The notes under the pieces are model-generated. The model made no database searches. It had not been told where the DNA came from and saw nothing but the letters and a program-made list of their open reading frames with translations. Of a stretch of 64,000 bases of DNA, positions 45,026 to 55,727 are shown one piece after another. Position numbers and translations under genes: made by a program. Source of the DNA: Bifidobacterium stellenboschense (GTDB lineage Bacteria > Actinomycetota > Actinomycetes > Actinomycetales > Bifidobacteriaceae); NCBI RefSeq assembly GCF_000741785.1, contig NZ_JGZP01000021.1, positions 1 through 64,000 on the forward strand, written 5' to 3'. How positions within the stretch are numbered: position 1 is the stretch's first letter; each line of letters begins with the position of its first letter.

Positions 45026-46579
45026 TCATATCAGCCGCGTGCGCAGGGCGATGCCCTGCAGGGTCTCCTCGCGGCCGGGGGACGTCCGTCCGGCCAGATC
45101 GGCGAGCGTCCAGGCGAGGCGCAGCGCCCGGTCCGCGCCTCTCAGGCTCAGCCGTTGCGTCTCCAGCGCGCGGTTGACCGGTTCGAGCGCGGATTGGGCG
45201 ATGTGCTCGCGCATCCACGTGCCGGACGCCTGCGCGTTGCATGTCCACCCGTGCATCCGGTAGCGTTCGGCGGCGGCGTGCCGCGCCTGGATGACGCGGC
45301 GGCGCATGCCTGCGCTGTCCGGTCCGCGCCCGTACTGTTCGCCGCCGATGATGCGCGGTACGGGCGGCACCTCCACCTGAATGTCGATGCGGTCGAGGAT
45401 CGGTCCGGAGAGCCTGCCGAAGTAGCGTTGCCGTTCCTTGTGCGTGCATACGCAGCGCTCCCCCGTGCCGTAGCTCATGCCGCATGGGCATCCGTTCGCC
45501 GCCATGACGAGCTGGAACGCGGCCGGATAGTAGGTGGTGCCCTTGGAGCGGGACAACGCCACGTACCCGGATTCCAGCGGCTCCCTGAGCGTCTGCAACG
45601 CGCGCGCCGAGAATTCGGGGGCCTCGTCCATGAACAGGACGCCGCGGTGGGCGCGCGTGATCGCCCCCGGTTCGGCGAGCCCGGTGCCGCCGCCCACGAG
45701 CGCCGCCGTGGAGGACGTGTGGTGGGGCGCCTCGAACGGCGGCACGTCGCTGATGCCATACGTGTTGAGCGTGCCGCACAGGGAGCGGATGGACGCGACC
45801 TCCAGTTGTTCGGCGTCGGTCAGAGGGCACATGATGCCGGGCATGCGCGAGGCGAGCATCGTCTTGCCCGAGCCGGGAGGGCCGACCATGATCATGTGGT
45901 GGCCGCCGGCCGCCGCTACCTCCAACGCCCATTTCGCCTGCTCCTGCCCGACCACGTCGGCCATGTCGCCGGTCTTCGGTGACATGAACGTCTCATGGTC
46001 CCGCGGCGAGGCGGACGCGGACGCCCCGCCGCCGAGCGCCGGCTCGTCCGGCAGCCGGTAGCGCGCGGAGCCGCCCATGAGTTCGATGAGCTCGCCCACG
46101 TGGCGTACGCCGAGCACGTCCACCCCGTCGATCAGATGCGCCTCCTCGAGATTGCCGGCAGGCAGGATCACCTGTCTGACGCCGCGTTCGCGCGCATGCA
46201 GGAGGATCGGCAGCACGCCGTTGATTGGCAGCACCGTGCCGTCGAGGTTCACCTCGCCCATGACGACCGAGTCGATGAGACATTCGTGCGGGATTGCGCC
46301 GGATGCGCCGAGCACGGCGGCCGCGATGGCCAGATCGTGCGACGAGCCGCGTTTCGGCATGCTCGCCGGGCTCAGATTCACGGTCACGCGCGTCTCCGGC
46401 CAGTGGAATCCGGTCGCCTGGCAGGCGGATTTGACGCGTTCGCGCGCCTCGGACAGCGAGGCGTCCGGCAGACCGATGATCGAGAAGTACGGCAGACCCG
46501 GGCTGATGAACGCCTGCATGGTGATGATGAACGCCTTCAATCCGATCAGCCCGATCGACAGCGCGTTGCCGATCGCCAT
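45026..46579 (-). CDS. comM: Mg-chelatase-like competence ATPase ComM
   Basis: 517 aa, standard for YifB/ComM. N-terminal ChlI domain (GLPDASLSEARERVKSACQA, RVTVNLSPASMPKRGSSHDL), AAA+ Walker A VGPPGSGKTMLASRMPG, Walker B HRGVLFMDEAPEF, zinc-like ANGCPCGMSYGTGERCVC, and C-terminal LSLRGADRALRLAWTLADL. A hexameric helicase promoting branch migration during transformation. It overlaps the yraN stop by 1 bp (TGATG). Confidence 0.94.
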   Translation of the reverse strand: MAIGNALSIGLIGLKAFIITMQAFISPGLPYFSIIGLPDASLSEARERVKSACQATGFHWPETRVTVNLSPASMPKRGSSHDLAIAAAVLGASGAIPHECLIDSVVMGEVNLDGTVLPINGVLPILLHARERGVRQVILPAGNLEEAHLIDGVDVLGVRHVGELIELMGGSARYRLPDEPALGGGASASASPRDHETFMSPKTGDMADVVGQEQAKWALEVAAAGGHHMIMVGPPGSGKTMLASRMPGIMCPLTDAEQLEVASIRSLCGTLNTYGISDVPPFEAPHHTSSTAALVGGGTGLAEPGAITRAHRGVLFMDEAPEFSARALQTLREPLESGYVALSRSKGTTYYPAAFQLVMAANGCPCGMSYGTGERCVCTHKERQRYFGRLSGPILDRIDIQVEVPPVPRIIGGEQYGRGPDSAGMRRRVIQARHAAAERYRMHGWTCNAQASGTWMREHIAQSALEPVNRALETQRLSLRGADRALRLAWTLADLAGRTSPGREETLQGIALRTRLI

Positions 46580-47043
46580 CAGAACGCCCCCGGAATGAGA
46601 TGGACGAGCGGTCTGCCGCCGCGCACGACCACGGTGACCACGTCGAAGCGCACGCCGGTATGCCCGATCCGATGCTCCGGTTCGAGCAGCCATTGCACGC
46701 CCGCCCGGCGCAGGTTCGCCTGCTTCGTGTACGTGACCGCCTCCTGCGGCAGCCCGTGCTTCATGGTGCGCCGCGTCTTCACCTCCACGAACACGATCCG
46801 CCGTTCGGGAGACAGGGCGACGATGTCGAGCTCGCCGTAACGGGACCGCCAGTTGCGGTCGACGATCGTCCAGCCGCGTTCCGTGAGCCACGCGGCTGCA
46901 TAGTCCTCGCCGAGCGCGCCCAACGCGCGCGTGGCGAGCGTGCCGTCCTTGAGCCGTTCGGCGATCCGGTCGAGCGGTTCGAGAGCGGGTAGGCCGGACG
47001 TCAGGGCCTCCGGCGGCGCCATCTGCAATGCTGTGGTATCCAT
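46579..47043 (-). CDS. yraN: YraN-family (UPF0102) endonuclease-like protein
   Basis: 154 aa. [35 protein letters not shown] and VFVEVKTRR give the nuclease-fold motif E...D...ExK of Holliday-junction-resolvase-like UPF0102. It has an N-terminal extension of about 35 residues. Genomically linked with comM/dprA as in many bacteria. The start is ATG 47043; a GTG/ATG further upstream would add only Arg/Pro-rich sequence. Confidence 0.9.
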   Translation of the reverse strand: MDTTALQMAPPEALTSGLPALEPLDRIAERLKDGTLATRALGALGEDYAAAWLTERGWTIVDRNWRSRYGELDIVALSPERRIVFVEVKTRRTMKHGLPQEAVTYTKQANLRRAGVQWLLEPEHRIGHTGVRFDVVTVVVRGGRPLVHLIPGAF

Positions 47044-47163
47044 GCGTCCACTGTGCCCGCCGGCACCCGGTCGGGGCCAGCCGTGCGGGGAATGTGGACG
47101 GAGCCCCCGGCCCCGCGCGTGTCGTGGACAACGTGTGGACGGCAAGCGGGTTATCCACCATTC

Positions 47164-47178
47164 GTCAAGGGCCTTGAC
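47164..47178. promoter_or_regulatory. Palindrome in the yraN/sdhA divergent region
   Basis: gtcaagggccttgac, a perfect inverted repeat (7-bp arms), overlapping a -35-like TTGACA (47174-47179) upstream of the flavoprotein gene. Possible operator. Confidence 0.4.
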
Positions 47179-47222
47179 AACAGGAGCCGGCGAAGTCCGC
47201 CCTTATGGAACAATGGGGTGAT

Positions 47223-49169
47223 ATGAGTCCGAAGCAGTTGGAAGACATGTATGACGCGGTGATCGTCGGCGCGGGCGCGGCCGGCCTGTCCGCCGCCCTG
47301 GGTTTGCTCCGCTCCCCCGAAACCAGGCAGATGCGGGGGAACGGCATCGACCCGAAGATCCTGGTGATCTCGAAGCTCCAGCCGTTGCGCTCGCACACCG
47401 GATCCGCCGAAGGCGGCATCGCCGCATCGCTCGGCAACATCGAAGCCGACGACTGGCATTGGCACTACTACGACACCGTCAAGGGCGGCGACTGGCTCGT
47501 CGACCAGGACGCGGCGCAGCTGCTCGCCGAATACGCGCCCGAAACGGTCATCAACCTGGAACGCGGCGGCGTCGCCTTCTCCCGCACCGACGACGGCCAC
47601 ATCGCGCAGCGCCGCTTCGGCGGGCACACGCGCGAATTCGGCGGCGCCCCGGTCAGGCGCGCCGCCTACGCGGCCGACCGCATCGGCCACCAGATCCTGC
47701 ACGCCCTATGGCAGCAGTGCGTGGCCGCCGGCGTCGCGTTCGCCGAGGAATGGTACGTGACCGACCTGGTCCTCACGGACGACGGTTCGCGGGCCGCCGG
47801 CGTCGTCGCCTTCGACACGCATGCGGGCAAGGTCCACGCGGTCAAGGCGCGCAACGTGCTGTTCGCGACCGGCGGCGCGGGCCGCCTGTTCCACACCACG
47901 TCGAACTCGTGGGATCTGACCGGCGACGGCATGGCGTTGGCGCTCGCCGCCGGCCTGCAATTGGAGGATGCGGAGTTCGTGCAGTTCCATCCGACCGGTC
48001 TCGCGCATACGGGCATCCTCCTGTCCGAGGCGGCCCGCGCGGAGGGCGGCGTGCTGCGCAACGCGGACGGCGAGGCGTTCATGGAACGCTATGCGCCCGG
48101 CCACGCCGATCTGGCCGCGCGCGACGTGGTCTCCCGTTCCATCATGGCGGAGATCGACGCGGGCCGCGGCGTCGCCGATCCGAAGGATCCGGACGGTCGC
48201 AGGGACTGCGTCTGGCTTGACATGACGGGCATCGACCCGGACCATATGCGCGCCGTGCTGCCACAAGTGGTCGAGACCATCGAGAAGTACGCGGACATCG
48301 ACCCGTCGAAGGATTTCGTGCCGATCAAGCCGACCGCCCACTACACGATGGGCGGCATCCCGATCACCGTGGACGGCGAGGTGTACCGCTGGAACGCGGG
48401 CGATGCCGAAACCGACGGGACGGACGGCGCGACCGGATCGCGCGGCGTGGTCGACGGCCTGTTCGCGGCCGGCGAGTGCTCGTGCGTGTCCGTGCACGGC
48501 GCGAACCGTCTCGGCGGCAACTCGCTGCTCGACGCCTGCCTGTTCGGCACGCGCGCCGGCCGCGCGCTTGCCGCGCGCGTCGCCGCGCAGCCGGTCGACG
48601 ATCCGATGGCCGTGGACGATCCGGACGTGCAGGAGATCGACGACGCGATCGCCGCCGCCGCGGACGCCGCGTCGGACGCGCGCGAAAACGAACTGAAGGA
48701 CCTGCTCACGCCGCGCGCGGACGCCGCGGACGATGTGGACGATGTGGACGGAACCACCGCCGCGGACGAGACCGACGACAACCCGTACCGGCTCATGGCC
48801 GATCTCGGCCAGGTGATGGAGCGCGCCGCCGCCGTACGCTGCGACGCGGCGGGTCTCGAAGCCGCGCTGCGTACGATCGACGAGCGCCTCGCCCCGCGCG
48901 CCGAGGCGCTCGTCGCGCACGACAAGACGGCCGCGTTCAATCAGGAGGTCACCGCCATCTGGGAGGTGCGGCATCTCATCGGACTGGCGCGTGTCGTGCT
49001 CGCCGCGTCGGATGCGCGCCACGAGTCGCGCGGATCGCTCAAACGCAACGATTTCCCGGAACGCGACGACGAACGTTTCCTCGCCCATTCGATGACCGAC
49101 GCGTCCGGCCGTGTCGCATGGCAGCCGGTGCACATCGTCGACATCCCGCCGAAGAAGCGCGAATACTGA
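47223..49169 (+). CDS. Succinate dehydrogenase/fumarate reductase-type flavoprotein subunit
   Basis: 648 aa from ATG 47223 (GGGGTGAT directly before; an in-frame ATG at 47205 would add 6 residues). FAD dinucleotide fold [17 protein letters not shown], the flavin-attachment segment [13 protein letters not shown] (His-Ser/Thr-x-x-x-x-GG), FQFHPTG-type active site ([14 protein letters not shown]), [11 protein letters not shown] and [17 protein letters not shown]. An Asp-rich insert near residues 485-525 is atypical. It pairs with the Fe-S subunit downstream; no membrane anchor subunits are nearby. Confidence 0.88.
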   Translation: MSPKQLEDMYDAVIVGAGAAGLSAALGLLRSPETRQMRGNGIDPKILVISKLQPLRSHTGSAEGGIAASLGNIEADDWHWHYYDTVKGGDWLVDQDAAQLLAEYAPETVINLERGGVAFSRTDDGHIAQRRFGGHTREFGGAPVRRAAYAADRIGHQILHALWQQCVAAGVAFAEEWYVTDLVLTDDGSRAAGVVAFDTHAGKVHAVKARNVLFATGGAGRLFHTTSNSWDLTGDGMALALAAGLQLEDAEFVQFHPTGLAHTGILLSEAARAEGGVLRNADGEAFMERYAPGHADLAARDVVSRSIMAEIDAGRGVADPKDPDGRRDCVWLDMTGIDPDHMRAVLPQVVETIEKYADIDPSKDFVPIKPTAHYTMGGIPITVDGEVYRWNAGDAETDGTDGATGSRGVVDGLFAAGECSCVSVHGANRLGGNSLLDACLFGTRAGRALAARVAAQPVDDPMAVDDPDVQEIDDAIAAAADAASDARENELKDLLTPRADAADDVDDVDGTTAADETDDNPYRLMADLGQVMERAAAVRCDAAGLEAALRTIDERLAPRAEALVAHDKTAAFNQEVTAIWEVRHLIGLARVVLAASDARHESRGSLKRNDFPERDDERFLAHSMTDASGRVAWQPVHIVDIPPKKREY

Positions 49170-49287
49170 GCCGCACGACCGCATGCCGTGAAGACCCCGT
49201 ATGAACCGTCGCCCTCCGACGTTCCGTACGGGCACGGCTTATGTCACAATGGAGAGTTGTTTTGAGACCGATTCAGGAGGCGCGCGC

Positions 49288-50238
49288 ATGACGAATTCGA
49301 ACGTGACGACGGTGACGTTGAAGGTGAACCGTTTCACGCCGCGTCCCGAACGCGAACGCGACCGTGCGCGCGGAGGCAGTCCGTTCGCCCGCACGCGCAA
49401 GAGCTCGCCGTTCGGCGGCAAATCGGATGCGCCCGCGCGCCGTCGCCCCCGTGGCCGCCAGTGGGTGCAGGAATACACGATTCCGGCCCGTCCCGAGGAC
49501 ACGGTGCTCGACTGTCTGCTGGCCATCAAGCGCACCGTCGACCCGACGCTCGCCTTCCGCTACTCGTGCGGCCACGGCATGTGCGGTTCGGACGCGGTGG
49601 CGATCAACGGCACGCCGAACCTGCTGTGCACGGCCACGCTCAAGGATTGGGTGAAGCCGGAATCCGGCATGCCCGTGCTGGACGACGACGGGTTCCGCCG
49701 CACCGGCGACGACGCGGCGGATGCGGATGGGGCGAAGGGATCGGCTCTGCCCGAGTCCGGCAGTCTCGGCGTCATCGAGCTCGGCCCGCTGCCCGGCTTC
49801 CCCGTCGAACGCGACCTCATCGCCGACATCGACCCGATGCTCGACCAGATCAGAAAGCTCAAGCCGTATCTCGAAGCGGACGGCGTGCTCGCCACCACGC
49901 ATGAGGGCAAGGTGGACGTGTTCGAATACCTGCAGCATCCGGACGAGCTCGCCAAATACGAGCAGTTGAGCAACTGCATCGCCTGCGGCGTGTGCGAGGG
50001 CTCCTGCCCCGTGTTCGCCGGCGGCGACGCGTTCATCGGCCCGGCGGCGCTCATCTGGGCGAGCCGTTTCGTCAACGATTCGCGCGACACGATCACGATG
50101 GACCGTCTCGACGCGATCGACACGGAGGACGGCGTGGCCGCCTGCCAGTCGGTACGCGCCTGCACGCGCCAATGCCCACGCGGCATCGACGTCGGCGAGG
50201 AGATGTGGCAGATCGTCGCCAAGGTGCGCGAACGCTGA
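49288..50238 (+). CDS. Succinate dehydrogenase/fumarate reductase-type iron-sulfur subunit
   Basis: 316 aa from ATG 49288 (AGGAGG 7 nt upstream). N-terminal ferredoxin domain with [2Fe-2S] ligands in RYSCGHGMCGSDAVAINGTP and LLC, where the third ligand is Asp as in E. coli SdhB. The C-terminal ferredoxin has NCIACGVCEGSCPVF and VRACTRQCPRGIDV for 4Fe/3Fe clusters. A basic insert of ~35 residues (about 20-55) lies near the N-terminus. It presumably forms a two-subunit enzyme with the flavoprotein; electron acceptor unknown. Confidence 0.9.
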   Translation: MTNSNVTTVTLKVNRFTPRPERERDRARGGSPFARTRKSSPFGGKSDAPARRRPRGRQWVQEYTIPARPEDTVLDCLLAIKRTVDPTLAFRYSCGHGMCGSDAVAINGTPNLLCTATLKDWVKPESGMPVLDDDGFRRTGDDAADADGAKGSALPESGSLGVIELGPLPGFPVERDLIADIDPMLDQIRKLKPYLEADGVLATTHEGKVDVFEYLQHPDELAKYEQLSNCIACGVCEGSCPVFAGGDAFIGPAALIWASRFVNDSRDTITMDRLDAIDTEDGVAACQSVRACTRQCPRGIDVGEEMWQIVAKVRER

Positions 50239-50390
50239 CAGGCCGGCACGTGGCCGCCGGAACGCGGCCATGCCGCTTGGAATGCGCGGATGCCGCATGG
50301 GACCCGCACGGCATCGGGCCGCGGGCGATTGCGGTCGGTCTTTAAGGACCGGCCTCACGAGGACTTCAGAGGATTGTAAAGGACGTGTTC

Positions 50391-51062
50391 ATGGATAGGA
50401 CGCAGTACACGAATCTCGCACAGGCATGGGGATTCGTGGAGAATCACGCGCTTTCCCGCCAGACGCCGGCTATGGCGCAGATCCGGGCCGCCACCGAGAA
50501 GGCGGGCATGCCGCAGGGTTCGGCCGCTCAGGCGGAGGTTCTGTCGATGCTGGCCCATCTGACCGGCGCGAAATCCGTGATCGTGGTGGGCACCGGCTCG
50601 GTGATGGAGACGTTGGAGCTGGTGCGCGGTCTCGACGGCACGGGCCAACTCACCGCCGTGGACTCCTCGGCGAAGGGCATCACCGTGATCCGCAAGGCGT
50701 TCGACGTGGTGCAGGATTCCACGGCGACGAAGCTGCGCGCGGTGAACGCGCAGGCCGGCGTGTTCCTGCCTCGTCTCAACGCGGGCGACTACGACATGAT
50801 CGTCGTGGCCGGCGACGCCGTCAACTACGCCGCATCGTTCGAGCAGGCGCCGCGTCTGCTGCGCGCCCACGGCATCATCGTGTTCACCGACATGCTCGCC
50901 TTCTACGACGGCATGAACTCGGGCGGCGTGCTCGACCCGGCCGACCGCAGCGAGAAGGCGACGGCGATGCGCGAACTGCTCGACACGGTCGAATCGGACG
51001 AACGCTTCCGCACCGTCCTCACTCCCACCGGCACCGGCCTGCTCGTCGCCTCCAAGCTGTGA
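50391..51062 (+). CDS. O-methyltransferase (class I SAM-dependent, family 3)
   Basis: 223 aa. AQAEVLSMLAHLTGAKSVIV then the SAM loop VGTGSVMETLELVRGL, acidic strand end LTAVDSSAKGI, and YDMIVVAGDAVNYAA. Matches the catechol-O-methyltransferase-like bacterial group. AAAGGAC precedes the ATG at 50391. Substrate unknown. It stands alone between the Sdh pair and LOG gene. The 150 bp before it contain no gene. Confidence 0.85.
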   Translation: MDRTQYTNLAQAWGFVENHALSRQTPAMAQIRAATEKAGMPQGSAAQAEVLSMLAHLTGAKSVIVVGTGSVMETLELVRGLDGTGQLTAVDSSAKGITVIRKAFDVVQDSTATKLRAVNAQAGVFLPRLNAGDYDMIVVAGDAVNYAASFEQAPRLLRAHGIIVFTDMLAFYDGMNSGGVLDPADRSEKATAMRELLDTVESDERFRTVLTPTGTGLLVASKL

Positions 51063-51098
51063 CATGCACCTCCCCGGTGCACCGGCACGCCCCCGGAC

Positions 51099-51866
51099 TT
51101 AATTGATGACGACGCCGGGGATCGCGCCGGCGGCCACGCGCACGGCCTCGTCCGGATCGTCGGTGATGGTCACCAATCTCGGGTCGACGCCGGAGATCAT
51201 GCCATGCTCTTTGACGGGCCCCTCCAGCCAGTCGAACAGGCCCTGCCAGTAGTCGCGCCCGACCAGGACGATCGGCATGCCATCGACCTTGTGCGTCTGC
51301 ACGAGGGTGAGCACCTCGAACATCTCGTCGAGCGTGCCGAAACCGCCCGGGCAGACGATGATGCCGGACGAGTACTTCACGAACATGAGCTTGCGCACGA
51401 AGAAGTAGCGGAAGCTCATGCCGAGGTTCACGTAGTCGTTGATGCCCTGCTCGTGCGGCAGTTCGATGCCGAGTCCCACGGATTTGCCGCCGGCCAGCGC
51501 GGCGCCCTTGTTCGCCGCCTCCATGATGCCGGGCCCTCCCCCGGTGATCACGGCCACGCCCGCCTGCGCGAGCCGTTCGCCCATGTGCCGTGCCGCCTCA
51601 TAGGCGGGGTCGCTTGCCGGGGTGCGTGCGGAGCCGAATACGGCCACCGCCGGGCCCAGTTCGGCCAATGCGCCGAAGCCGTCGACGAATTCGGATTGGA
51701 TGCGCAGCACGCGCCACGGGTCCATGTGCAGCCAGCCGGTGCCGTCGTCGGGGCGCAGCAGGTTGGCGGTGGTGTTGTCGGCGGGGATCATGTCCCCGCG
51801 CATGATGATCGGTCCGCGATGGTAGGTCTGTCCCAAGGGCGCGTCCGCGTCGTTGTCATTGCTCAT
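51099..51866 (-). CDS. LOG-family protein (putative nucleoside 5'-monophosphate phosphoribohydrolase)
   Basis: 255 aa. Rossmann-like AVAVFGSARTPASDPAYEAA, GGGPGIMEAANKGAALAGGK and the family motif CPGGFGTLDEMFE (PGGxGTxxE) that binds the nucleotide phosphate. In actinobacteria such proteins cleave cytokinin-type or other nucleotides to free base and ribose phosphate. The N-terminal ~60 residues resemble the TIGR00730 long form. Cytoplasmic. Confidence 0.88.
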   Translation of the reverse strand: MSNDNDADAPLGQTYHRGPIIMRGDMIPADNTTANLLRPDDGTGWLHMDPWRVLRIQSEFVDGFGALAELGPAVAVFGSARTPASDPAYEAARHMGERLAQAGVAVITGGGPGIMEAANKGAALAGGKSVGLGIELPHEQGINDYVNLGMSFRYFFVRKLMFVKYSSGIIVCPGGFGTLDEMFEVLTLVQTHKVDGMPIVLVGRDYWQGLFDWLEGPVKEHGMISGVDPRLVTITDDPDEAVRVAAGAIPGVVIN

Positions 51867-51924
51867 ACCGCACGATTCTAACGCGCGACGGACGCGTATG
51901 ACGGACATGCGTACCGGACGCGAA

Positions 51925-53220
51925 TCAGGCGCGCGACGCCGCTTCGCGCGCATCGCGTTGTTCGTAACGTTTCGACTGGCGGCTCAGCAGCACGCCGGAG
52001 ATGGCGGCGGCGATGAGCGAGCCGACGAGCACGCCGAAGCGCGCCTCGGCGGACAGTTCCGGATTGTCGTAGGCGAGGGAGGCGATGAGGAACGCGACGG
52101 TGAAGCCGATGCCGCACGCGCATGCGGCGGGGAACATGTCGCGCACGCGCAGCCCCTTCGCCATCTTCAGGCCGAACAGGTGCGTGGACAGCCATGCGGT
52201 GGCCATGATGCCGAGCGGCTTGCCGACGACGAGCGCGACGATCAGCGCGATGACGATCGGCGAGAGCATGAGCGCGGGCGTGAGCGATTCGAAGTGCACG
52301 CCGGTGGCGAACAGGGCGAACACGGGCAGGGCAAGCAGCGCGGAGAACGGCTGGAGTTTGCCCGCGTACCGGTCGGCGCGGGGCGTCGATTCGCCGTGCA
52401 CCTCACGCGCGGGGGTGAGCAGGCCGACGAGCACGCCGGCGAGCGTCGGGTGCACGCCCGCCTCGAACATCATCACCCAGGCGAGGATGCCGACGACGGC
52501 GACGAGCGGCCACGGCACGCGCCTCATGCGCACGAGCACGTACCAGACGACGGCGCATGCGGCGATGCCGATGAACCAGTACCATGCGTTGAGCGCGGAG
52601 AAGAACACGGCGATGAGGATGATGGCGAGCAGGTCGTCGACGGTGGCGAGCGTCATAAGGAACGCGCGGATCGCGCCGGGCAACGCACGCGCGAAGATGG
52701 CGAGCACGGCGAGCGAGAACGCGATGTCGGTGGCGGTGGATACGGCCCAGCCGCGCGCCATCTCGGCGAACGGGATCTCGCTGCCGGTGGTGGTGAGTAC
52801 GAGGGAACCGGCCGGTCCGGGACCGTATTGCGCGAGCAGCGCGGTGACGGCCGTGAACAGGATGGGAGGCGTGACCATGCCGCCCACGGCGCATAGCATC
52901 GGCACGGCGGCGGCCTTCGGATTGGCGAGCGAGCCGGTGGTGAGCTCCTGCTTCAAGTCGAGACCGACGGTGAGGAAGAAGATGGTGAGCAGACCGTCCT
53001 GCGCCCAATGCCCGACCGGCAGGTCGAGGTTGGTGCGCGGCACGGCGATGTGCGTTTCGGCGATGGTTTCGAACATATGGGCGGTGGCCGGTAGGTTCGC
53101 GAGGATGAGGCCGAGGAACGCGAAGGAGAGCATGATAAGTCCGGCGAGGCGGTCGGACGCGGCAACGTGGCGGATCGTGCCCCACACTCCCCTGCGGCGT
53201 GTATCGTTGCCGTTCGTCAT
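51925..53220 (-). CDS. nhaA: Na+/H+ antiporter NhaA
   Basis: 431 aa with 11-12 membrane helices. Characteristic LLTIFFLTVGLDLKQELTTG, STATDIAFSLAVLAIFARAL and the ion-binding paired Asp in TLATVDDLLAIILIAVFF. It exports Na+ in exchange for protons. Second Na+/H+ exchanger in the window besides the CPA1-type one. Standalone gene upstream of which lie the tRNA-Arg pair and their terminator. Confidence 0.94.
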   Translation of the reverse strand: MTNGNDTRRRGVWGTIRHVAASDRLAGLIMLSFAFLGLILANLPATAHMFETIAETHIAVPRTNLDLPVGHWAQDGLLTIFFLTVGLDLKQELTTGSLANPKAAAVPMLCAVGGMVTPPILFTAVTALLAQYGPGPAGSLVLTTTGSEIPFAEMARGWAVSTATDIAFSLAVLAIFARALPGAIRAFLMTLATVDDLLAIILIAVFFSALNAWYWFIGIAACAVVWYVLVRMRRVPWPLVAVVGILAWVMMFEAGVHPTLAGVLVGLLTPAREVHGESTPRADRYAGKLQPFSALLALPVFALFATGVHFESLTPALMLSPIVIALIVALVVGKPLGIMATAWLSTHLFGLKMAKGLRVRDMFPAACACGIGFTVAFLIASLAYDNPELSAEARFGVLVGSLIAAAISGVLLSRQSKRYEQRDAREAASRA

Positions 53221-53259
53221 TCGTCCTCCCCTGTGCCGATGCCTGATGCTGATATTGGA

Positions 53260-53291
53260 AAAGCCCCTGTCACATACATGAAAGGGGCTTT
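53260..53291 (-). terminator. Terminator of the tRNA-Arg transcript
   Basis: aaagcccct / aggggcttt stem with a 14-nt loop, followed by TTCC on the minus strand, 5 bp after the discriminator base of the distal tRNA. Confidence 0.8.
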
Positions 53292-53295
53292 ATCG

Positions 53296-53369
53296 TGCGC
53301 GAGACAGGATTCGAACCTGCGACCTGCTGATCCGTAGTCAGCTGCTCTAATCCGCTGGGCTACTCGCGC
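53296..53369 (-). tRNA. tRNA-Arg (anticodon ACG)
   Basis: 74 nt cloverleaf: acceptor GCGCGAG/CTCGCGC with discriminator A, D-arm GCCCAGCGGATTAGAGC, anticodon stem GCTGA/TCAGC with loop CTACGGA (ACG at 53333-53335), T-arm GCAGGTTCGAATCCTGT. All stems pair. No CCA encoded (ACGA follows). A34 should become inosine and read CGN codons. Confidence 0.95.
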
Positions 53370-53404
53370 ATACCGCCTGGTTTACCTCGTGCGGTCCGAG
53401 GTGG

Positions 53405-53479
53405 TGCGCCGAGACAGGATTCGAACCTGCGACCTGCTGATCCGTAGTCAGCTGCTCTAATCCGCTGGGCTACTCGCGC
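53405..53479 (-). tRNA. tRNA-Arg (ACG), tandem copy with one-base insertion in acceptor stem
   Basis: Identical to the distal copy through the D, anticodon and T arms, but the 3' acceptor strand reads CTCGGCGC instead of CTCGCGC, leaving a bulged G in the stem. It is followed by an encoded CCA (53402-53404), which the other copy lacks. It may be functional with a bulge or be a defective gene. It is first in the pair behind promoter 53508-53535. Confidence 0.75.
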
Positions 53480-53507
53480 ATGTTGTCTTGCTCAGGCAAC
53501 TCGACAT

Positions 53508-53535
53508 ATATTACCCATCGTCCGCAGATTCGCAA
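53508..53535 (-). promoter_or_regulatory. Promoter of the tRNA-Arg pair
   Basis: On the minus strand TTGCGA (53530-53535) and TAATAT (53508-53513) with 16-bp spacing, ~28 bp before the first tRNA. Confidence 0.65.
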
Positions 53536-53550
53536 GGTCGGCGTGTCGCA

Positions 53551-54915
<1,365 letters not shown>

Positions 54916-54980
54916 CGCATCTCCTTCACTGTGTCGGCGCGGGTTCCGCCCGTCCTTTTTCGCCGGAAAACAAACAAAAG

Positions 54981-55011
54981 GCTCCCTTTCCCGTATGGCG
55001 GGAAAGGGAGC
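54981..55011 (-). terminator. Terminator after clpP2
   Basis: gctccctttcccg / cgggaaagggagc stem with a 5-nt loop, followed on the minus strand by CTTTTGTTTGTTTT. Located between clpP2 and clpX. Confidence 0.85.
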
Positions 55012-55020
55012 GCGCCACGC

Positions 55021-55722
55021 CTACTGGCGGTGTTCGAGCACCTCGTCGACGATGCCGTAGTCCTTGGCCTCGGCGGCCGTGAGGAACGTGTCGACCTCGA
55101 TATCCTTGGCGATCTTCTCCTGGGACTGGCCGGTGTGCTTGGCGAGCGTCTTCTCAAGCCATTCGCGCATGCGCAGCATCTCACGCGCCTGGATCTCGAT
55201 CTCCGTGGCCTTGCCGAAGCCCTGGTCGATGGCCGGCTGGTGGATGAGCACGCGCGCGTTCGGCAGCATGAGACGCTTGCCCTTGGTGCCGGCGGCGAGC
55301 AGGATCGCGGCGGCGGAGGCGGCCTGGCCGAGGCACACGGTCTGCACGTCCGGCTTGATGTACTGCATCGTGTCGTAGATGGCGGTCATGGCGGTCATCG
55401 AACCGCCGGGCGAGTTGATGTACATCATCACGTCGCGGTTCGGATCCTGCGATTCGAGCACGAGCAGCTGCGCCATGATGTCGTCGGCGGAGGTGTCGTC
55501 CACCTGCACGCCCATGAAGATGATGCGGTCCTCGAACAGACGCGTGTACGGGTCCTGCCTCTTGAAGCCGTACGGGGTCTTCTCCTCGAACTGCGGCAGG
55601 ATATAACGGTTCTGCGGCGCGAACGCGGCTTCACGACGCGCGGACGGCATGAAGCCGACGACTCCCGCGGGACCGGCCAGACGGTCGGCGCGCGCGGCGA
55701 ACTTCGCTTCCTCGGATGCCAT
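55021..55722 (-). CDS. clpP2: ATP-dependent Clp protease proteolytic subunit (ClpP2)
   Basis: 233 aa serine peptidase. Catalytic Ser in GQAASAAAILLAAG, His in VLIHQPAIDQG, and the INSPGGSMTAMTAIYDTM strand. An N-terminal propeptide of ~30 residues precedes RYILPQFEEKTPYG. It starts 5 bp after the clpP1 stop and so is in one operon with it; the two subunits form mixed rings in actinobacteria. Start ATG 55722, GGGAG upstream. Confidence 0.95.
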   Translation of the reverse strand: MASEEAKFAARADRLAGPAGVVGFMPSARREAAFAPQNRYILPQFEEKTPYGFKRQDPYTRLFEDRIIFMGVQVDDTSADDIMAQLLVLESQDPNRDVMMYINSPGGSMTAMTAIYDTMQYIKPDVQTVCLGQAASAAAILLAAGTKGKRLMLPNARVLIHQPAIDQGFGKATEIEIQAREMLRMREWLEKTLAKHTGQSQEKIAKDIEVDTFLTAAEAKDYGIVDEVLEHRQ

Positions 55723-55727
55723 GCTGG

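Noticed and set aside
53296..53479. tRNA-Arg duplicate as a prophage attL/attR pair
   Set aside because: The whole tRNA, not just its 3' end, is duplicated with only 35 bp between copies and no integrase nearby; tandem gene duplication fits better.
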